The notes beneath the pieces were generated by a model. It ran no database searches, had not been told where the DNA came from, and was given only the letters and a program-made list of their open reading frames with translations. From NCBI GenBank assembly GCA_028456385.1, contig JALNQF010000609.1:1-19900 (forward strand): DNA of 19,900 nucleotides, given 5' to 3'. This stretch comes from Ophiosphaerella korrae (lineage: Eukaryota; Ascomycota; Dothideomycetes; Pleosporales; Phaeosphaeriaceae). The position numbers were made by a program, and so were the translations under genes. Positions 1-8,238 of this stretch are shown here, one piece after another (the stretch's first letter is position 1; each line of letters begins with the position of its first letter).

Positions 1-370
1 TAAATTCAAGAGCTAAAAGGCAATTAAATAGAGACTTAGAAAGAAGTCTAAAGAAAACAAATAAGAGATTATTATTTAAAAATAATATAAAAGTCTCTCT
101 TAGGAGCTTACAACGCTTTATTAAAGAAGAAGGTTATATAATTAATATTGTAAATAAAAAGCTTTTAATTAACAAAAAAAAAGGCTATAAAAAGAGTTAG
201 TTATAGTAAAGAATAGCTACAAAGACTAAAAAATAAAGAATTTAGTCTAAGAAAAATAATATTTTTAGATGAAAGCGGTATAGAGGCTAGAAAAGGAGCT
301 AGGTCTAAATATTATCGAAAAAGGGGTAAAAAAGAGGTTGGAAAAGCTCGGATTTCTATAACTAATACAA

Positions 371-475
371 GTAAGTTTAAAGTAAATCCTAATATACTAA
401 AATACTTTATTTTACGCATAGTTTTATTTTAATATTCTTATTTTTTAATAACTATGTTACTAACGATTTTTTTAG
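371..475 (+). other. Spliceosomal intron 1 in the transposase pseudogene
   Basis: The transposase homology breaks after ITNT and resumes as KIQVWGSI. The gap starts with GTAAGT at 371 and ends with TTTAG at 475. A perfect TACTAAC branch-point sequence lies at 458-464, 11 bases before the acceptor. The intron is 105 bp and splits a codon after its first base. Size and signals are typical of filamentous fungi. Confidence 0.8.
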
Positions 476-631
476 CGAAAGGACTAAAGATCCAAGTTTG
501 GGGATCTATTTAGATAAGAGGGAGATCTAAACTAGAGTGTATTAGGGACCTAATTAATAATACTACTCTAAACTCCTCTCGCTATATCTGTAATATCCTA
601 AATAAGCATGTTAAAAAGGCAGTAAAACGAG

Positions 632-732
632 GTAAGTTAACTATCTTTTTTTTACCCCTTTTTTAATTATTATTAAAATTCTATTTAATATATACTATAT
701 TAAATTAATTAAAAAGTAAACTTATATATTAG
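632..732 (+). other. Spliceosomal intron 2 in the transposase pseudogene
   Basis: Transposase homology stops before GTAAGTT at 632 and resumes after ATTAG at 732, just upstream of the QDNS motif. The intron is 101 bp, very AT-rich, and splits a codon after its first base. No perfect branch site remains; an ATTAATTAA stretch near 703-711 may have served. Removing it puts exon 3 (733-1070) in frame to the C-terminal stop. Confidence 0.75.
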
Positions 733-1070
733 GCTATAGTTTTTAACAAGATAATAGTAGAATCTATAAGGCTTTTACTATTATTAATTAGTTTAAAAGA
801 AATAGAGTAAAACTCTTTCCTTATCCTCCTTATAGTTTGGATCTAAACCCTATTGAAAATATATAGAGTTTACTTAAGGATTAACTAATTAAGTAATTTA
901 AAGGAAATTATCTTATAGAAACTACTTCTTTAGAGGTAGAGACCTTTAAAAGAGCTATAAAAGAGAAGTAGGCCCTTATACTATAATAAGCTATAGATAA
1001 TTGTATATTATCTCTTCTAAAGCGATAGCAAGCTATTATAGATGCTAAAGGCTATCTTACTAAGTACTAA

Positions 1071-1442
1071 TAGTAAGAGGTTATAGCTATTAAATATAAG
1101 TTTTTACTAAAAGTTTACTTTTTAACCTTTTACTAAATATCTATACTTTTAGTAATTAGAATATTATATAATTTACAAATATAAATACCCTTATATATAT
1201 CTAAATTATATTAAAAAATCTTAAAAAAAGATACTAAAAATAAAAAGTTGCGTAGCTCTAAAGTTAACCTAAAAAAAGGTTAACAAAACACTTTAAATCC
1301 TAGCTCGGGTTCGCTTAGTAATCAAAAATCGTAGTAGGCTAAATAGAAGACTTTAATTTTCTCTTTAATATTCTTGTTTAGTTGTATTTTTAGCTAATAT
1401 ATTAGTAGAGTTATCTGAAGTTGAAAATTATAACTTTTTTTT
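1071..1442. other. 3' non-coding and subterminal region of element A
   Basis: No coding homology is visible between the transposase stop and the right terminal repeat. The stretch is AT-rich and holds one clear hairpin: GTTAACCT at 1263-1270 and AGGTTAAC at 1277-1284, an 8-bp perfect stem with a 6-base loop. A short GC-richer patch at about 1297-1320 has no function that I recognise. Confidence 0.5.
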
Positions 1443-1470
1443 AGTCTTTTTTTCGTGTTACCCCTCTATA
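1443..1470 (-). repeat. Right terminal inverted repeat of element A
   Basis: Read on the minus strand from 1470 inward, the sequence begins TATAGAGGGGTAACACG and then becomes A-rich. A G-run followed by TAACAC at the tip resembles the ends of fungal Tc1/mariner elements. The TA at 1467-1468 or 1469-1470 would be the duplicated target. The partner repeat is outside the window, so the pairing cannot be verified here. Confidence 0.55.
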
Positions 1471-1647
1471 CTAATATAGGAAGATCTAAAGACTAAGAAA
1501 GAATATTTAGTTAAATACTTTTCTAAGAAGATAAAAATAGTAGAACTTAATTACCTAATCTATAATAAAGAGATACTAGTAATCTATAAAGTATTTAAAT
1601 AATAGAGAGTATACCTATAAAGAGTAAAATACTAAATAAAGGTCTAT
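1471..1647 (+). pseudogene. Gypsy RNase H, N-terminal part (element B, left of insertion)
   Basis: This is part of the RNase H domain that degrades the RNA strand during reverse transcription. In the frame starting at 1471, family-typical stretches are EYLVKYFSKK and ELNYLIYNKEILVIYKVFK, matching the usual AYFSRK and NYxIxDKELLAI motifs. Stops at 1477-1479, 1600-1602 and 1603-1605 fit RIP-mutated Gln or Trp codons. The open frame runs back to the tip of element A, and its last codons read KVY before element C starts. The domain resumes at 8667 as INYRNLIRF, the VYTDHKNL region of the family. Confidence 0.85.
1643..1647. repeat. Target-site duplication of element C, left copy (TCTAT)
   Basis: TCTAT directly precedes the left LTR of element C and recurs directly after its right LTR at 8662-8666. 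Five bases is the usual Ty3/Gypsy integrase stagger. Confidence 0.9.
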
Positions 1648-2070
1648 TGTAATAGGTGTTACTAGGGTCGACTTCCTAATACCTAATTAGAGGTTAGTAG
1701 ATTAAGAGATAATAATAAAAGTTTGTATTAGGATCTACAATAACTATAAACAATAGAAGATGTTTTACAACTATCTTGTATTAGCGTTCTATAGTTAAAG
1801 GATTAAATTACTAATACTATCCTAATAATACGTATTACTAATAACTATATACTTGTTGTAATCTATAATCTATATTTACTAAGATTAATAGATTATAGAT
1901 TAGCTTAATCTATAATCTACTACTACTAAGAGTCTATAGATTATAGATTACTCTAGGTGTCCTAATTATGCGTAGCTTCCTAGTTAGGCTTATAGCCTTT
2001 AGAGTTGTATAGGACTAGGCTTATAGGATTAATTAGTTCTATTTATAGTTCTTCTATTACTATTGTAATA
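1648..2070 (-). repeat. LTR of element C (3' LTR in element orientation)
   Basis: This 423-bp copy is nearly identical to 8239-8661. The + strand starts TGTAATAGGTG and ends TATTGTAATA; the terminal TA is expected to be a mutated CA. By eye the two LTRs differ at about 16 positions (about 96% identity), and all are transitions (C/T or A/G), for example GTCGAC here against GTTAAC there. That pattern fits RIP acting after insertion, so LTR divergence should not be used directly as a molecular clock. Confidence 0.95.
1859..1950. repeat. Four alternating copies of a 14-bp inverted motif in the left LTR
   Basis: The 14-mer TAATCTATAATCTA occurs at 1859-1872 and 1906-1919. Its exact reverse complement TAGATTATAGATTA occurs at 1889-1902 and 1937-1950. 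The order is forward, reverse, forward, reverse, with gaps of 16, 3 and 17 bases. Each neighbouring pair could form a 14-bp stem, so the region can fold as two hairpins or a cruciform. All four copies recur in the other LTR. Confidence 0.9.
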
Positions 2071-2084
2071 CTATCTCTTCTTCT
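2071..2084 (-). other. Polypurine tract of element C
   Basis: On the minus strand this reads AGAAGAAGAGATAG, directly upstream of the element's 3' LTR. It is the expected primer for second-strand DNA synthesis, and it independently confirms that the element runs on the minus strand. Confidence 0.75.
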
Positions 2085-2476
2085 AAGTAAGCCCTCGTTT
2101 ATCTATCCTAGAGCTAAGGTTATTAATCCTATTTCTTTATTAATGTAAAGTTCTTTATCCTCCCTAATACTTATTTTATTTACGCGTTATTACTATCTTC
2201 TTACTAATTGTGTATTGCGTAATAGTGTTAAAATATTTCCTTGTTTTTATTATACTTCTCCTAAGTTAAACTCTAAATCTCTTCCTTATATCGTTTCTAT
2301 AAATAATAGTAGAGCTTATAAGGTATATATTTACGCAAATATACGTAGTTCTTATAACGTATCTAGTATTTCTCTTTCTAAGTATATGTTTATTACACTT
2401 ATTCTTACGTCTAGGCTTAATAATAATAGGGAAAGCTATTAACTAGACTTAAGAGAAATTACTATCTTAAATTGTA
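2071..2476 (+). pseudogene. Antisense reading frame A of element C, product unknown
   Basis: On the strand opposite to gag-pol, the frame starting at 2071 is open to 2442 apart from one TAA (2146-2148). Past TAA 2443-2445 it continues to about 2476; both stops fit mutated CAA. An ATG lies at 2143-2145. The corresponding frame in element B (minus strand 10968-10580) keeps the same length from KVI to VKIF (41 residues). It also shares two cysteines (in NCV and FPC here), a YYT/KL block and an SYxLxLR block. One length difference of five whole codons separates them. The encoded segment is rich in Ser, Leu and Tyr. I do not recognise the family. Aligned coding on the opposite (sense) strand is much less open in element B, which favours this strand. 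No promoter is evident. Confidence 0.55.
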
Positions 2477-2773
2477 GAGGCTAAAGCTAAGCGTAAGCGT
2501 ATCTAGGAGCTTACGTAGAGTAAGCTAGTAGAGAATTAAGCTCGTCTCTCTCGTCTTTGTAAGATAAAGGCCTTAAATAATAAGAAATTAGCTAAGTAGT
2601 TAGTAGCTCTAAAAGCTAACCTAGATCTAGATAAGGCGTTTAGTATTACTGTAGTAGGTCCTATACTAGACATCCCTATTGTCTCTTTATCTATCGTTAG
2701 TAATATTAATTCTCTTAGTTTACTACTAAGCGTTCTAGAGGGTTTTAATTTTAGAACTCCTCTAATTTCTTAG
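2471..2773 (+). pseudogene. Antisense reading frame B of element C, Lys-rich, product unknown
   Basis: Starting near 2471, one frame ahead of reading frame A, this frame runs to TAG 2771-2773. It is interrupted by only four TAG/TAA codons up to 2610, all at positions that fit Gln. It begins VEAKAKRKR and contains CKIKALNNKKLAK, so it is basic with a heptad-like Leu/Lys pattern that could be coiled coil. Element B carries the counterpart EAKAKYK and YKIKAYNNTKLSK on its antisense strand, with a spacing difference of four whole codons and the same step of one base relative to frame A. The last part (after about 2690) overlaps the 3' end of pol and is less conserved. It could be a second exon, a frameshifted continuation of frame A, or a separate small gene. 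The function is unknown. Confidence 0.55.
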
Positions 2774-2900
2774 GGTAATTAAGATTGTTCTCTAGTTCCT
2801 ATGTTTCTTCCTATAGTTACTCTTTTTCGTCTATACTTATCTATTTTACTAGGTAGTAGTTCTTACTATTATAGAACTAGCGTTGTAGGATTTCTTTAAC
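2754..2900 (-). pseudogene. Chromodomain at the integrase C-terminus of element C
   Basis: On the minus strand the segment YYLVK followed by TAG (2843-2841), where the family has Trp, then a WE-like pair and LEEF, matches the chromodomain core. This domain binds modified histone tails and steers chromoviruses towards heterochromatin. The same arrangement occurs in element B (10209-10313) and element E (18830-18970), so at least three of the Gypsy elements here are chromoviruses. Confidence 0.85.
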
Positions 2901-2999
2901 TTCTTATTCTTTTTATTCCTTGTATATATCTACTTTGTATACTAGTAGTTCTACTTCTTATAATACTTGTTCTAGTAGAGCTATATAGAATGTTAGGTG

Positions 3000-4130
3000 T
3001 ATCTTTATCTTACTTAGTAGCTTTAGCCTAAATATAACTAGTAAGATTTTCTTCTTAATTTTGTATAGTCCTATCTTAACGTAGTCTAGTTTTAAACTAG
3101 GCTGTTTGCTTTTAATATTCTTCCTAACTAACTATACTTTTTCTCCCTCTCTAAATTAGGGTCTTCTTTTATATTTCTTATCGTAATACTTTACTATCTT
3201 ATTATATAGGAATTCTACGTCTTATCTTAGTTAGTTATATATATCTTTAAGTCTATTAGCGAAGTTTTCTCCTCTTAGTAACTAAGATATCTAATTTCTT
3301 AGTGTCTAGTATATATTAGGTTTAAATCTATAGTTTGTAAAGAAGAGTAATACTCTTATTACTATATTCTTTACGCTGTTGTATACTAACTATACTATAG
3401 GTAGTAACTATACCTAGTTATTTTAGTTGTAGTTAAGGTAGTATCTTAGATACTATTCTACTATCTAGTTTATTCGTTCTAATTATCTATCTATTTGCAG
3501 GTAGTATACTATAGACATTACGTACTTAATTCCTAATTATACTGTTATCGTTTCCTATAGTTTTAATATAAATCTTATATCTCTATCTATAATAATTTTA
3601 TCTAGTAGTTTATATTAACTAATTATAGTTCCTAGAACCTAGTATATAGTAACCTCTATCCTACTTTTTTCTTTATATAGTCTAAAGTATAAGTACTTTA
3701 TAAGTTTATCTACTATTATTAAGATTCTATTATATTTAACTCCTAATATTAGGTCCTTAGACTTTAGTAGCTTCGTAATAAAGTCTATTGTAATAACTCT
3801 CTATAGTTATTCTAGTACTTCTACTAATTATAATATTCTATATAGTGCGTATCTATTATACTTGTTCCTCTAGTATTCTATACAATCTCGTAGTATTTCT
3901 ATTACTAGTTATCTTGCTTTTAGGATATAGTAATCTTATAGTAACCTATCTAGAGTCTTATTAATTCCTTAGTAACTATATACTAGTAATTCGTAAAACT
4001 ATTGTACAAATTCTCTCTAGATTTTCTTTAGAATATATGTTCTTCTATATACTTGTGCAAATCCTTTATAGATTTCTAGTTTCTCTATTTCTTTAGATAC
4101 TTCTTATATTATCTTCTAAATCTATTTGTC
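3000..4130 (-). pseudogene. Integrase of element C with intact DD35E codons
   Basis: The integrase would insert the cDNA copy. The zinc-binding N-terminal part lies around 4130-3900 and shows DCIEY where the family has the CxxC pair. The core has Asp in TIDFI (3785-3783), Asp in IIIDRDIRF (3587-3585) and Glu in the QTERTN-like segment (3479-3477). There are 35 residues between the last two and 66 codons between the first two. All three catalytic codons survive, because GAC and GAT not preceded by T are poor RIP targets. The C-terminal part down to about 3000 precedes the chromodomain. Multiple TAA/TAG stops make it non-functional. Confidence 0.9.
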
Positions 4131-4239
4131 TAGCTCGCTACTCTTTCTTTTAAGTGTTGCGGCTATTTTAGGTATATTTAAGACTAAATATCCTTCTTCG
4201 TTCTTAACTAAAACTATACTAGTTGTGTTTACTTCTTCT

Positions 4240-4700
4240 TATAAGTCTAGTCTTCTACTAAGGGCGTCTATAAATTAATTGTCTTTCCCTTTTATATATA
4301 TAATTTCTATATTAAATATTAATAGGTATTCCTACTATCTTGTATAGCGTTATAATAATTCTTTATTTATTATAAATCCTATAAGATTCTTGTAATCTAT
4401 ATAGACCTTTGTCTAGTATCTTACTCTTTATAGGTATACTCTCTATTGTTTAAATACTTTGTAGATTACTAGCATCTTCTTGTTATAAATTAGGTAGTTA
4501 AGTTCTACTATCTTTGTTTTCTTAGAGAAGTATTTAACTAAGTATTCTTTTTTAGACTCTAGGTCTTCTTATATTAGTACTATTCTGTAGACTAAATTAG
4601 ATACGTCTATTTTTACTATTACTAGTAGGTCTAGGTTATATATTCTAATAACTAGGTTTTCTATAAACTTCTTTTTAATCTTATTAAATACTTCTTTGCA
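4240..4700 (-). pseudogene. RNase H domain of element C
   Basis: On the minus strand the typical blocks appear in order: VKYFSKK, VELNYLIYNKE, KVYIDYKNLI, EIIYIKGKDN and FIDALSRRLDL. These match the Gypsy RNase H series ending in the DALSRR motif. The same blocks occur in element B at 1471-1647 and 8667-8830, so the domain can be aligned between the two elements, and the place where C entered B corresponds to about 4400 within C. Confidence 0.88.
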
Positions 4701-4849
4701 TTCCTTTATCTATTTAAATAGCGTGTCTTTTTTTATAAGTCTTGTTATTAGTTCTATATCTTTAGACTATCCTACTATTAACTTTCTACAAAAGTTAGCT
4801 AGCCTATAAAATTGTTATACTTCCTTTAAGTTCTTTAGTGTTAGCTATT

Positions 4850-5570
4850 TATTAATTAATCTAATCTTTTCTAGGTTAATCTTGATATTTCCTAGTTCAA
4901 TAATAAATCTAAGGAAATCTATTTCCTTTGTGTAGAATTCGCATTTTCTTATTTTAAGAAATAGTTTATTTTCTACTAATTTCTTTAGTACTTTATGTAC
5001 ATATTGTACGTATTCTTCCTCTATTTCTAAGAATATAAGGATGTTGTCTAAGTATATAAATATAAATATATCTAAGTACTCTCTTAGTACTATATTAATC
5101 TTTTCTTAGAATGCTACTAGTGTATTTATTAAGCTAAACAGTATAACTAAGTATTTATATAGTCTATACTATGTTCTAAACACTATTTTCTACTTATTGC
5201 CTTCTTTAATTCTAATCTAATAGTAGGCGTTTTAGATGTCTAGCTTTGTAAAGATTTTTACTATTTGTAGTCTATCTTGTATTCTATCTATTTATAGTAG
5301 TAAGTATTAGTTCTTGTTTATAATTACGTTAGTTTTTCTAAAATCTACGTAGAGTCTTTTATTATTTATTCTCTTTTTATCTATAAATATAAGTCTATAT
5401 ACTACTAAGAATTTAGATTCTCTTATCTATCCTTTTTTTATTGTAGTCTAAATAAACGCTTATTTAATCTTAGATTCTTCTTCTGTTTTTTAGTAGACTA
5501 GGCTCTATCCTAAGTTTCTTCCTTCTTCTAGTTCTATCGCTAAGTCCTATAGTCGATATTCTAGAAAGTA
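4850..5570 (-). pseudogene. Reverse transcriptase domain of element C
   Basis: This RNA-dependent DNA polymerase domain is recognisable on the minus strand from the IELEEGRNLG segment (the family's HxIxLxxG region), through a KKxxxxxRLYVDFR block, to the catalytic YLDNILIF at 5054-5033. The YxDD box reads Y-L-D-N, so the second catalytic Asp codon is now AAC. In-frame TAG/TAA codons occur at Gln/Trp positions. Order and length are normal for Ty3/Gypsy, with no large deletion seen. Confidence 0.9.
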
Positions 5571-5849
5571 GTCTTCTAGCTCTATAAGCTATTCTTCCTA
5601 TTTCTTGTATTCTTCTAGGAATTCTCCTTTATAGGTACTTATATTAGCTTTTAACGTATTAGTTTTACTATAACTAATTTTCTCTATTCTCTAATTAATG
5701 TATAGGTTAGTTATTTATAACTATAGTATACTTAATATTATATCTTGTTTGTTATTAATTGTTGTTATATCTATAACTATATTTTTAATCGTTATTCCTT
5801 CTAATTTAAGCGTAGAGGGAACTGTCTTGAACCTAATAGGTTCTTAGAA

Positions 5850-5999
5850 TAGTTTTCCTTTAATCGTGCTTAGTTATTAAGGGTATTTCTTCGTTATATA
5901 CTTTATTCCTTGTGTTTCTACAAACTTCTTTAATATAAAGTTCTTTATAGCTCTACTATTAATTATTAGTCGTACTTTCTTTCCTTAATATATACCTAT
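5850..5999 (-). pseudogene. Retropepsin (protease) domain of element C
   Basis: The aspartic protease would cut the Gag-Pol polyprotein. The active-site region on the minus strand reads VRLIINSRAIKNFI, where the family has an IDSGA-type motif, so the catalytic Asp position is now Asn (5960-5958) and the Gly is Arg. It is in the same frame as the zinc knuckles upstream and RT downstream. Confidence 0.75.
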
Positions 6000-7157
6000 T
6001 TTTGTAATATATAGGCCTCTTATACCTTTTAATTATTCTTATTTAGGCTCTTTTATAAACTATCTATCTTTTTAAGGCTATAGCCTTATTTTAAGCTTAT
6101 ATTCTTTGTGTTTTAGATATTTATTGTATATGTATTTGTACTATAGTCTTCTTTAGACGCATTTCTTAGATAGTTTTAGGCTAGGTCTTACTACTACGTA
6201 TCTATCTTCTAGGATTATTTCCTATCCTTAGATATCTTCTACTAGAATTACTCTTGTATAGTTATAGCCTTTTCTTCTTATAAGCTATATACTATTATTT
6301 ACTTTAGAGTTCCTATATATAATACAATTCTTATCTAAGTATAATATCTATAATACTTTAAAGTGTACTAGATGCTTTAGATCTATTATCTTGTTATCCC
6401 CTTCCTAGTACTTATCTTTACTAGGTACGTCTATTATTAGAATATAGTACACTACTAGTACTCTTAGTATATAAGCTTTGTTAATCTATCGCGTTTTTCT
6501 TATAAGGTGCTACTACTCTTCTTATATAGGTATTCTTCTTACTATAACTATATATTATTTTATCTATTCTTAAAATAGTATAAACTTTATTTCCTTAGGA
6601 TTACGTTCTTTCTAGTCTTCGTACGCTTTCTCTATACTTATAACTAGTAAGTATTTCTAAACAAACTTCTAATTTCTATTTTATTCCTCTATATCTATTG
6701 TTGTGTAGCTATCGTAGCTATATATTGTTAGCTAGGCGTACTCTATACTTCTTATACTAACTTGTTTCTTACTTTCTTATAGTCTTTTAGAGGAAGCTAT
6801 AGTAGTCTCTTTATCTAGTACTAGTCCTTTAGCCTAGATTAATAGTACTAAGGGCTCTTCCCCTTCTAAGTCTTCTATTAGTAGGTCTATTACTTAAGCT
6901 ATCTCTTTTAGCTAAGCTTTTATTCTTTCTTTTGTTACTACTACTCTATTTCTCTATTATAGGAAATATCCTACTCTCTACTTACTAGAAAGATATATAT
7001 AGTAGTTGTCTTTATAATAAAAGGTCTAATAAAGTATTACGTGTTATATTTCTTTACTCCTAGCTACCTTCTCTTAAGGTTTAGCCTATGCTTATAGTAC
7101 TTCTTTCTTTTTCTTAGTTATCTTTAACTAAGTTTCTTTCTTTAGGTCTTTACTTCT

Positions 7158-7268
7158 ACAATCTTTTACAAAATGTCTTAGTTTCCTATATTTATAGTAT
7201 ACTATCTCTTTCTTCTTTTGTAATTAGTAGTCTTTTACGTAGTAGCTTTTCTTACTATAGTTAAAGCA
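7158..7268 (-). pseudogene. Two tandem Gag zinc knuckles with ligands mutated to Tyr
   Basis: The nucleocapsid normally carries CX2CX4HX4C knuckles that bind RNA. On the minus strand the first (7268-7227) reads CFNYSKKSYYVKDY, keeping only its first Cys. The second (7199-7158) reads YYKYRKLRHFVKDC, keeping only His and the last Cys. The spacing is exact in both, and nine codons separate them. TGC/TGT to TAC/TAT and CAC to TAC are the expected RIP outcomes, so the chemistry of loss is readable. Two knuckles in one Gag is a common Gypsy arrangement. Confidence 0.9.
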
Positions 7269-7269
7269 C

Positions 7270-8190
7270 GTAAAGTCTTTGTTCTTCTTTTTTCTCTTAT
7301 CCTTATTAGTATTAAGGATTATAGGGTCTCCTTTGTCTTAGTTCTAGACGTAACTCCTATATTTATTTTTCTTCTATTCTTAAAGATCGTTATTAATTTA
7401 GATTACCTATTACTTTAGGGCTTCTAGTGTTCTTAGTTTTTCTATATAGATTATTTTGTATCGTATTTTTAAGTTTAGTCCTTGTTTAAATCGTAACATT
7501 AAGGCTAACTTGTTCTATTCTGTATTTTAAGATAGTTACTTAAATTATAATACGTACTTAGGAATACTCTAATTCTATATAAGCTTTTCTAGCTACTCTT
7601 TAGCTTATTAAGTAACGTCTATATCCTTAAATACTACTCTTATTTATTTAGTAAAGTATTTATAACTTCTAAAGATAGCTCTAGTTTTGTCCTTTTGTAT
7701 TATTAGAGAATATATTATATAATCTATCTAGTAAGGCTTGTACTATCTTATTACGTCTTCTTTAAGGTGTAGTCTAATATATATTACTTTCTTTTCTTCT
7801 ATGTCAAAGTGTAGTACTTGTATATCTATCTAGAGTTAGGCTAAGGTAATAAAAGGTCTTAGTTTCTCCCTTGTCCTATCGAACTTCTTAAGGATAGGTA
7901 TCTTAGGTAGTTTCTTAGTCGCACTTATTACTAGACGTTGTATAATTAGTTCTATCTAATTCTAGCCTTCGATAATTGCCTTAATCTATACCTTGTTCTA
8001 TTTCGCGTAATCCTATAGTTCTTTGTTCTACGTTTCTAAGGCGTTAATTACTATTTTTATATCTTCCTTATCTAAGATTAAGTTGTTAATTTAGTCCTTA
8101 ATTGTTTCCTATGCAGTACTATTAGACTTATAACTACTCTTAGAGGCTTTGCTTATTTTAGTTAAACTTTCTACTATTGTGTTAGCTAGA
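7270..8190 (-). pseudogene. Gag capsid region of element C
   Basis: By position this is the capsid (Gag) portion, between the right LTR and the zinc knuckles on the minus strand. The capsid sequence is too mutated for me to name a clear motif, so the assignment rests on its place between the LTR and two nucleocapsid knuckles in the same frame. The leader between about 8190 and 8238 should hold the tRNA primer-binding site, but no clear TGG-starting site is left next to the LTR. Confidence 0.6.
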
Positions 8191-8238
8191 CTATACGTTA
8201 CTTACGCTTTACTTCTCGTAATAACTAAATTAGTAAGG

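Larger units (their letters stand above)
1..1070 (+). pseudogene. Tc1/mariner DDE transposase pseudogene with two introns
   Basis: The protein would cut and paste the element at its terminal repeats. Reading starts inside the N-terminal DNA-binding part (about 2-172). The frame then changes within the A-run at about 171-182, so an indel is likely. The catalytic core begins with FLDESG, whose first Asp is codon 268-270. The second Asp lies in QDNS (codon 750-752). The Glu is in PPYSLDLNPIEN (codon 855-857), 34 residues after the second Asp, the Tc1 DD34E arrangement. With both introns removed, the first two Asp codons are 92 codons apart, as expected for the family. The C-terminus reads QAIIDAKGYLTKY and stops at 1068-1070. 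In-frame TAG/TAA codons, for example 214-216, 744-746 and 864-866, fit mutated Trp or Gln codons. The copy is non-functional; the family call is firm. Confidence 0.9.
1..1470 (+). mobile_element. Tc1/mariner-like DNA transposon (element A), left end outside window
   Basis: This is a class II cut-and-paste transposon of the Tc1/mariner superfamily. It is identified by its transposase pseudogene (1-1070), which shows the DD34E catalytic layout, and by a right end (about 1443-1470) reading as a Tc1-type terminal repeat. Its left terminal repeat and the first part of the transposase lie outside the window. The RNase H coding sequence of Gypsy element B begins immediately after 1470, so A most likely inserted into B at a TA dinucleotide. 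It keeps more CpA and TpG than B, D and E, so it is probably a younger arrival, but it is disabled by stops and one frame change. The exact right boundary is inferred to within a few bases. Confidence 0.85.
2690..8190 (-). pseudogene. Gag-pol polyprotein pseudogene of element C
   Basis: The polyprotein would supply capsid, protease, RT, RNase H and integrase for retrotransposition. All placed motifs share the minus-strand frame of position 7268: zinc knuckles (7268-7158), protease (5963-5949), RT YLDN (5054-5043), integrase triad (3785, 3587, 3479), chromodomain (2900-2754). Gag and pol were therefore probably fused in one frame. Stops are TAA/TAG at positions where the family has Gln or Trp. 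The protein end is uncertain: after the chromodomain, homology with element B continues through NPLERLVVN to about 2710. The start is not resolved, because no convincing ATG remains in the mutated gag region. CpA and TpG are depleted but less completely than in elements B, D and E. Confidence 0.9.

Noticed and set aside
1245..1325. Possible tRNA gene, because of a GGGTTCGC string resembling a B box
   Set aside because: The flanking arms do not pair into a cloverleaf and there is no matching acceptor stem; the hairpin at 1263-1284 is too long and misplaced for a D or anticodon arm.
2215..2442. A 75-codon uninterrupted frame taken as a stand-alone gene
   Set aside because: It has no ATG at its start (a TTG) and is only the longest unbroken part of antisense frame A, which extends on both sides past TAA codons at 2146 and 2443.
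8200..8238. tRNA primer-binding site next to the element C 5' LTR
   Set aside because: On the minus strand the sequence after the LTR begins CCTTACTAATTTAG; no TGG-type start or convincing tRNA 3'-end match can be made after mutation, so no feature is called.
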